Below, piece by piece: positions 60,571 through 64,000 of a DNA stretch of 64,000 nucleotides. Source of the stretch: Manduca sexta (Eukaryota; Arthropoda; Insecta; Lepidoptera; Sphingidae). Below the pieces are notes generated by a model, which saw only the letters and a program-made list of their open reading frames with translations, was not told the DNA's origin and did no database searches. A program made the position numbers and the translations under genes. Positions within the stretch are counted from its first letter, which is position 1; the number at the start of each line of letters is the position of its first letter. The DNA lies in contig NC_051126.1 of assembly GCF_014839805.1 (NCBI RefSeq), positions 4,100,609 through 4,164,608 on the forward strand, read 5' to 3'.

Positions 60571-63500
60571 ATTTATTTATTTTTGTTCGTTCTAAGAAAT
60601 TTTTGTTAATCTCAGATATTCATAGGTATAAAAGTGCACGCTATCGATGTAAGACTCGGAAATATTCGATAATATGGAGATTCAACTATGAGACTGCTAT
60701 TTCTACAACATAAATCATAAATAGTGTAGACAACAACATTTACATTAGACTTGCCGAAAGCGCATACGCTTAGCCCCTAACAGACCTTAAACCCATGCAC
60801 GCGTTCAAAACATTTGTTATGTATTTGAATTCTATAAAAAATATTTTTTATAAAATTAATTTAAATGTACATATTATTAAACAAAGTCCACAAAGGATGT
60901 TTCTCTGTATGTGATTAATTTACATAAAATCTATTGAACGTTTTTTTTACGGTTTTTAGTTTTTAATAAAGATAGTGCAATTCTTAAGGAAGGTTTAGGT
61001 TTATATTACATTAAGGTTTAGTGTCAATTAACTGAAATATAACGATCACTGTTGACGAAATCGCATATACTAACTTTTTTTAATGGGTTTGGTAGTAAAA
61101 GTACCTAGATAATGAAACGTTAAAAAAGGGAATATCGCTATTTTTTCGGATACGATAGTTCACTTACAAGCCATCGAAATAAGAAAAAAACTAGGCAAGA
61201 TTTTCTATAAAATTGTTTTCTTGTAGTTATGCTGTTTACGATAACAACAGTATTATTTGCATGTATGTAATAATTGACAATTATTTTAGACAAATAACTG
61301 TATTGATTAGTTAGTGTAAATGGTTTTATAATCGTTCTAATCAAAATTAAAATAATAATAAAGAAATAAAACAGCAGTATTGTATCGTGTCTGTAAGCCT
61401 AAACATTTCAACCAATCGCTATCCGTGTTTATACGTTAGCACAATATCTCAACGTGGCAGAGGTCCCCGTCAAACGGTCATCGATTTCCTTTCTGGATAC
61501 ATTCCAATCTCTTCCCTTGCGTAATACATTTGCGAACTAGTTCGGATTGCGTAAGGATAAAAAAACAAGTATTTATGGTATACGTTCGTCACTGATCTTG
61601 TGAATTGTCTGTGCTTTTGTTGAGATAACATAGTAATGTGTTATGTAAATGGGGGATAATTTATCGTTATGGGAATGAGTAAGGGTATTTCTATTCTTTT
61701 GTAGGAATATATTCGCGTTGCTTAGTCAAGTATGACCTACATACTGGTGAGAACGACAGGCGGTAGTTTCGTGGTGACTTGAAATTTCTTGCATTAATCA
61801 GTATGAGTAGGGAATAAGGTAGGTTTTCATGTAACTAAAGAATACGTTTATTCGGCATGCCAGTCATTTCTTGATGTTACCGAAACCTGGTAGGCATAAA
61901 TATTCTTTTTTTATTTTAATTATCGTAACACTGGCCATGCTAAATTTCGGAGAGTATTTTCAGGTACCTATAAAAACAATTTATTAACCGTTGCCTGTCT
62001 CACCTTTACGTTAGCATTATCAAACGCAACCGAAAAGCTAATTTCGTTTCTCCTTGTTTTACACCCAATAAAAAGGTAGATAAATGAAGGTGCGGCCGGC
62101 TAATAAAAATGTACGATTTATTCCATTGAACTTGGCGGCATTGTAACGAAACAGGCAGTGGGAAAGTTTCCCAAAAGTGCGGTCAAATCATGGCCCCCGT
62201 GGGACGAGAGTTTCGGCAACTTCAGGGCCGGCCTTATGTTACCCCCCGACCTTAGATTTAGGCGAAGGTGTTGGTGATTTTCGCGAGGATAAGATGTGCG
62301 AGTATGTTCTCAGGGTGGGCGCAAGATTTGTTTGAATTTTCGGAAGTAACGTTGGACCATCTAGGTTAAGTTAGGGAGTCGTTATGTCGAATATACATAC
62401 AATAATAATATTTTATTTTAAAACGTATCTACAGCGTTTAAGCTGAAATATGAAAAGTGAGAGTATTCCTATCAAATTCCGATTTCAGATTATAATTACC
62501 AAATATTTTTAAATGGAAAATCTTAACAAAATTTTGATTGCCTTACGAATCAAACGCGGGACCTCACAGCGCAAGAATTCACCATTACAATGAAGCGTTT
62601 AAATCGTTTAGAAAATAATGTAAATTGAACTTTCCAAGTTTCAGTTGCTAAATGTTATTCATAAAATGAAAAGCTGCAGTGTAATTTGTGTTACAAAGTT
62701 GTTTCAATGGCATTTCAGCGGCGTTTCTCGATTCGGAACTGATGTTGCGTTTTAACTTTGAATAAGAAATACATTCTGTGTACTGTGCCGTGAGTTGTTT
62801 ATGTTGATGAATTTCACTTAGTCGCATTCGATTTTGATATTGTAATTAAATCGTTTTTCTTTATTTATTATAAGGTCTTGTATAGACTAGGCAATATTTT
62901 TTAAACTCGTGACGTTTTTTTGCTTATGTTTTGAAGCAGCGCGCAATGTCGTCGAATGATGCTCATTATCATATCCTTGTAGGGTATAATGAAATTGACG
63001 TAGTAAAAAGACCATAAACACTAGTTATAAATATGTATTATTTTCTTCAGTTCTTTGGAAAAATTTGCTTCGTAGTTTAAGTTATAATTCCTGCCCTAGT
63101 TAAACGCAAGTTCTATAAATACCACCAAAACGTCAAGAATGTTTAGCAAAGTCTTCCAGTTTGATGCCTCGTAGTTACAGTGCACCGTCGCAAGATCAAT
63201 TTGTCTAAAGTCCTATTCCAACAGAGGGCTGATGCAACGTTCAACGTAATTGTTGTGACATCCAATTATACCCAGCAATCAAGTCGCAAGTTTGTGAGAG
63301 CCAAGCGCTGGGCTCTACTATGAGTTTTCCCAGCTATGTTTACGACTTTGTCAAGTAAAATTTGTATGAAGAATTGTTTAGTGTCTCATTTTAAATATAC
63401 TGTATAAGACTTTGTGGCGTGCTATTATTTGTCCGATCGAGAGAAGTTACTTAGTCTCCCAGGTGGAGATGTCTTATGTATGTGAGTTTAAAAAGTCTAG

Positions 63501-63879
63501 ATGTTGTAGGTATGATGATTTTAAGATACAACTTGAGACCCTCAGACTAAGGTCAAGACTGTTTAAATGTTTTTTTTATATAAAACCCATGGTAGAGGTC
63601 TCTGGGTTGGGCGCGCAAACGCCCGTCGAACGGAACGTTGCATGTCGAATGTATGAGTGCGATAAAATTATTCCAATTGAGTGAAATGTACTGTGTGTAT
63701 TGTCTCGGATGTTTTCCTCGTTCGTGTTTTGTTTGGATTATTTGTTTTGAAGCTCGCTAGGGGATTATTTTGTCTTGAGTATAGGTTTAAATTATATGAA
63801 TATAGCGTGAAATCTAGTATATAACATCTTCTATTAATGCTGTAGTGTTTTTTCTCTAATTCATCAAATTGTTTGCTGG

Positions 63880-63985
63880 TAGGATATATTTTATGTGCGC
63901 CCGGATAGCGGCCACCGTGCACAAGGTGTAAAACCCCACGTAAGTGTACCCGGGTTCCGGGATCAGCCATTCTATAGGTCCCTAC
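63880..63985 (-). repeat. Repeat family E, right half (minus)
   Basis: Reverse complement reads ACACCTTGTGCACGGTGGCC, GCTATCCGGGCGCACATAAA, ATATATCCTACCA; matches 58545-58610. The open frame to the window edge (63668-64000) is produced by this repeat. Confidence 0.72.
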
Positions 63986-64000
63986 TCCACTTACCATCAA

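Larger units (their letters stand above)
49518..64000 (-). other. Presumed caskin intron or 5' flank beyond the gap
   Basis: 14.5 kb with no recognisable exon. Contents: a full-length SINE with TSD (51673-51964), SINE fragments (55150-55225, 55700-55815), repeat family E (58378-58620, 63880-63985), a family A fragment (60441-60570), a dispersed repeat (59181-59345), a poly(T)-rich repeat (56862-57060), and motif-dense islands at about 50095-50170, 57325-57515 and 62090-62290. The missing N-terminal exons of caskin are either beyond 64000 or too short to see. Confidence 0.45.

Noticed and set aside
63668..64000. 110-codon ORF open to the window edge
   Set aside because: Its N-terminal part is the reverse of repeat family E; the rest has no coding features.

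Overview
The window is an AT-rich, low-gene-density stretch of an arthropod nuclear genome, most likely a lepidopteran. The evidence is spliced genes with GT-AG introns, arthropod-type initiator motifs, tRNA-derived SINEs and RTE-like LINE tails of kinds common in moths and butterflies, foldback MITEs, and a scaffold gap of exactly 500 N (49018-49517). No prokaryotic, viral or CRISPR features were seen.

Left end (1-2200). The first coding exon of synaptogyrin lies on the minus strand at 1241-1342. It encodes the conserved N-terminus and ends at a strong GTAAGT donor; the rest of the gene runs off the left edge. About 600 bp away on the plus strand is a compact candidate microprotein gene (1943-2083, 46 aa) with one C-terminal transmembrane segment, a TCAGT initiator upstream and AATAAA downstream. 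The interval between them looks like a divergent promoter.

Caskin region (5641-13239, minus strand). Eight exons with mutually compatible phases join into the C-terminal 650 residues of Caskin: a Ser/Gly/Pro-rich linker, tandem SAM domains, a Pro-rich tail and the conserved C-terminal acidic helix. The gene is 5'-incomplete here: the first visible exon starts at a phase-1 acceptor and no further exon was recognised up to 64000.

Remaining 50 kb (13240-64000). This is best read as part of a very long 5' intron of caskin. Support comes from a textbook recursive-splicing (ratchet) site on the minus strand at 29611/29612, a pyrimidine-rich acceptor fused directly to GTAAGT. The intron holds SINEs (one with a 14-bp target-site duplication), RTE-like tails, two palindromic MITE families, a 147-bp tandem duplication, and GC-richer islands with clustered homeodomain-, PHO/YY1-, CRE- or Rel-like motifs that may be enhancers.

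Synaptogyrin is a synaptic-vesicle tetraspanning protein and Caskin a presynaptic or axonal scaffold, so the window joins two synaptic genes on the same strand. The less ordinary observations are the ratchet site, a perfect 87-bp inverted repeat inside a caskin intron, the unannotated microprotein, a MITE 13 bp from a splice donor, and the motif-dense noncoding islands.
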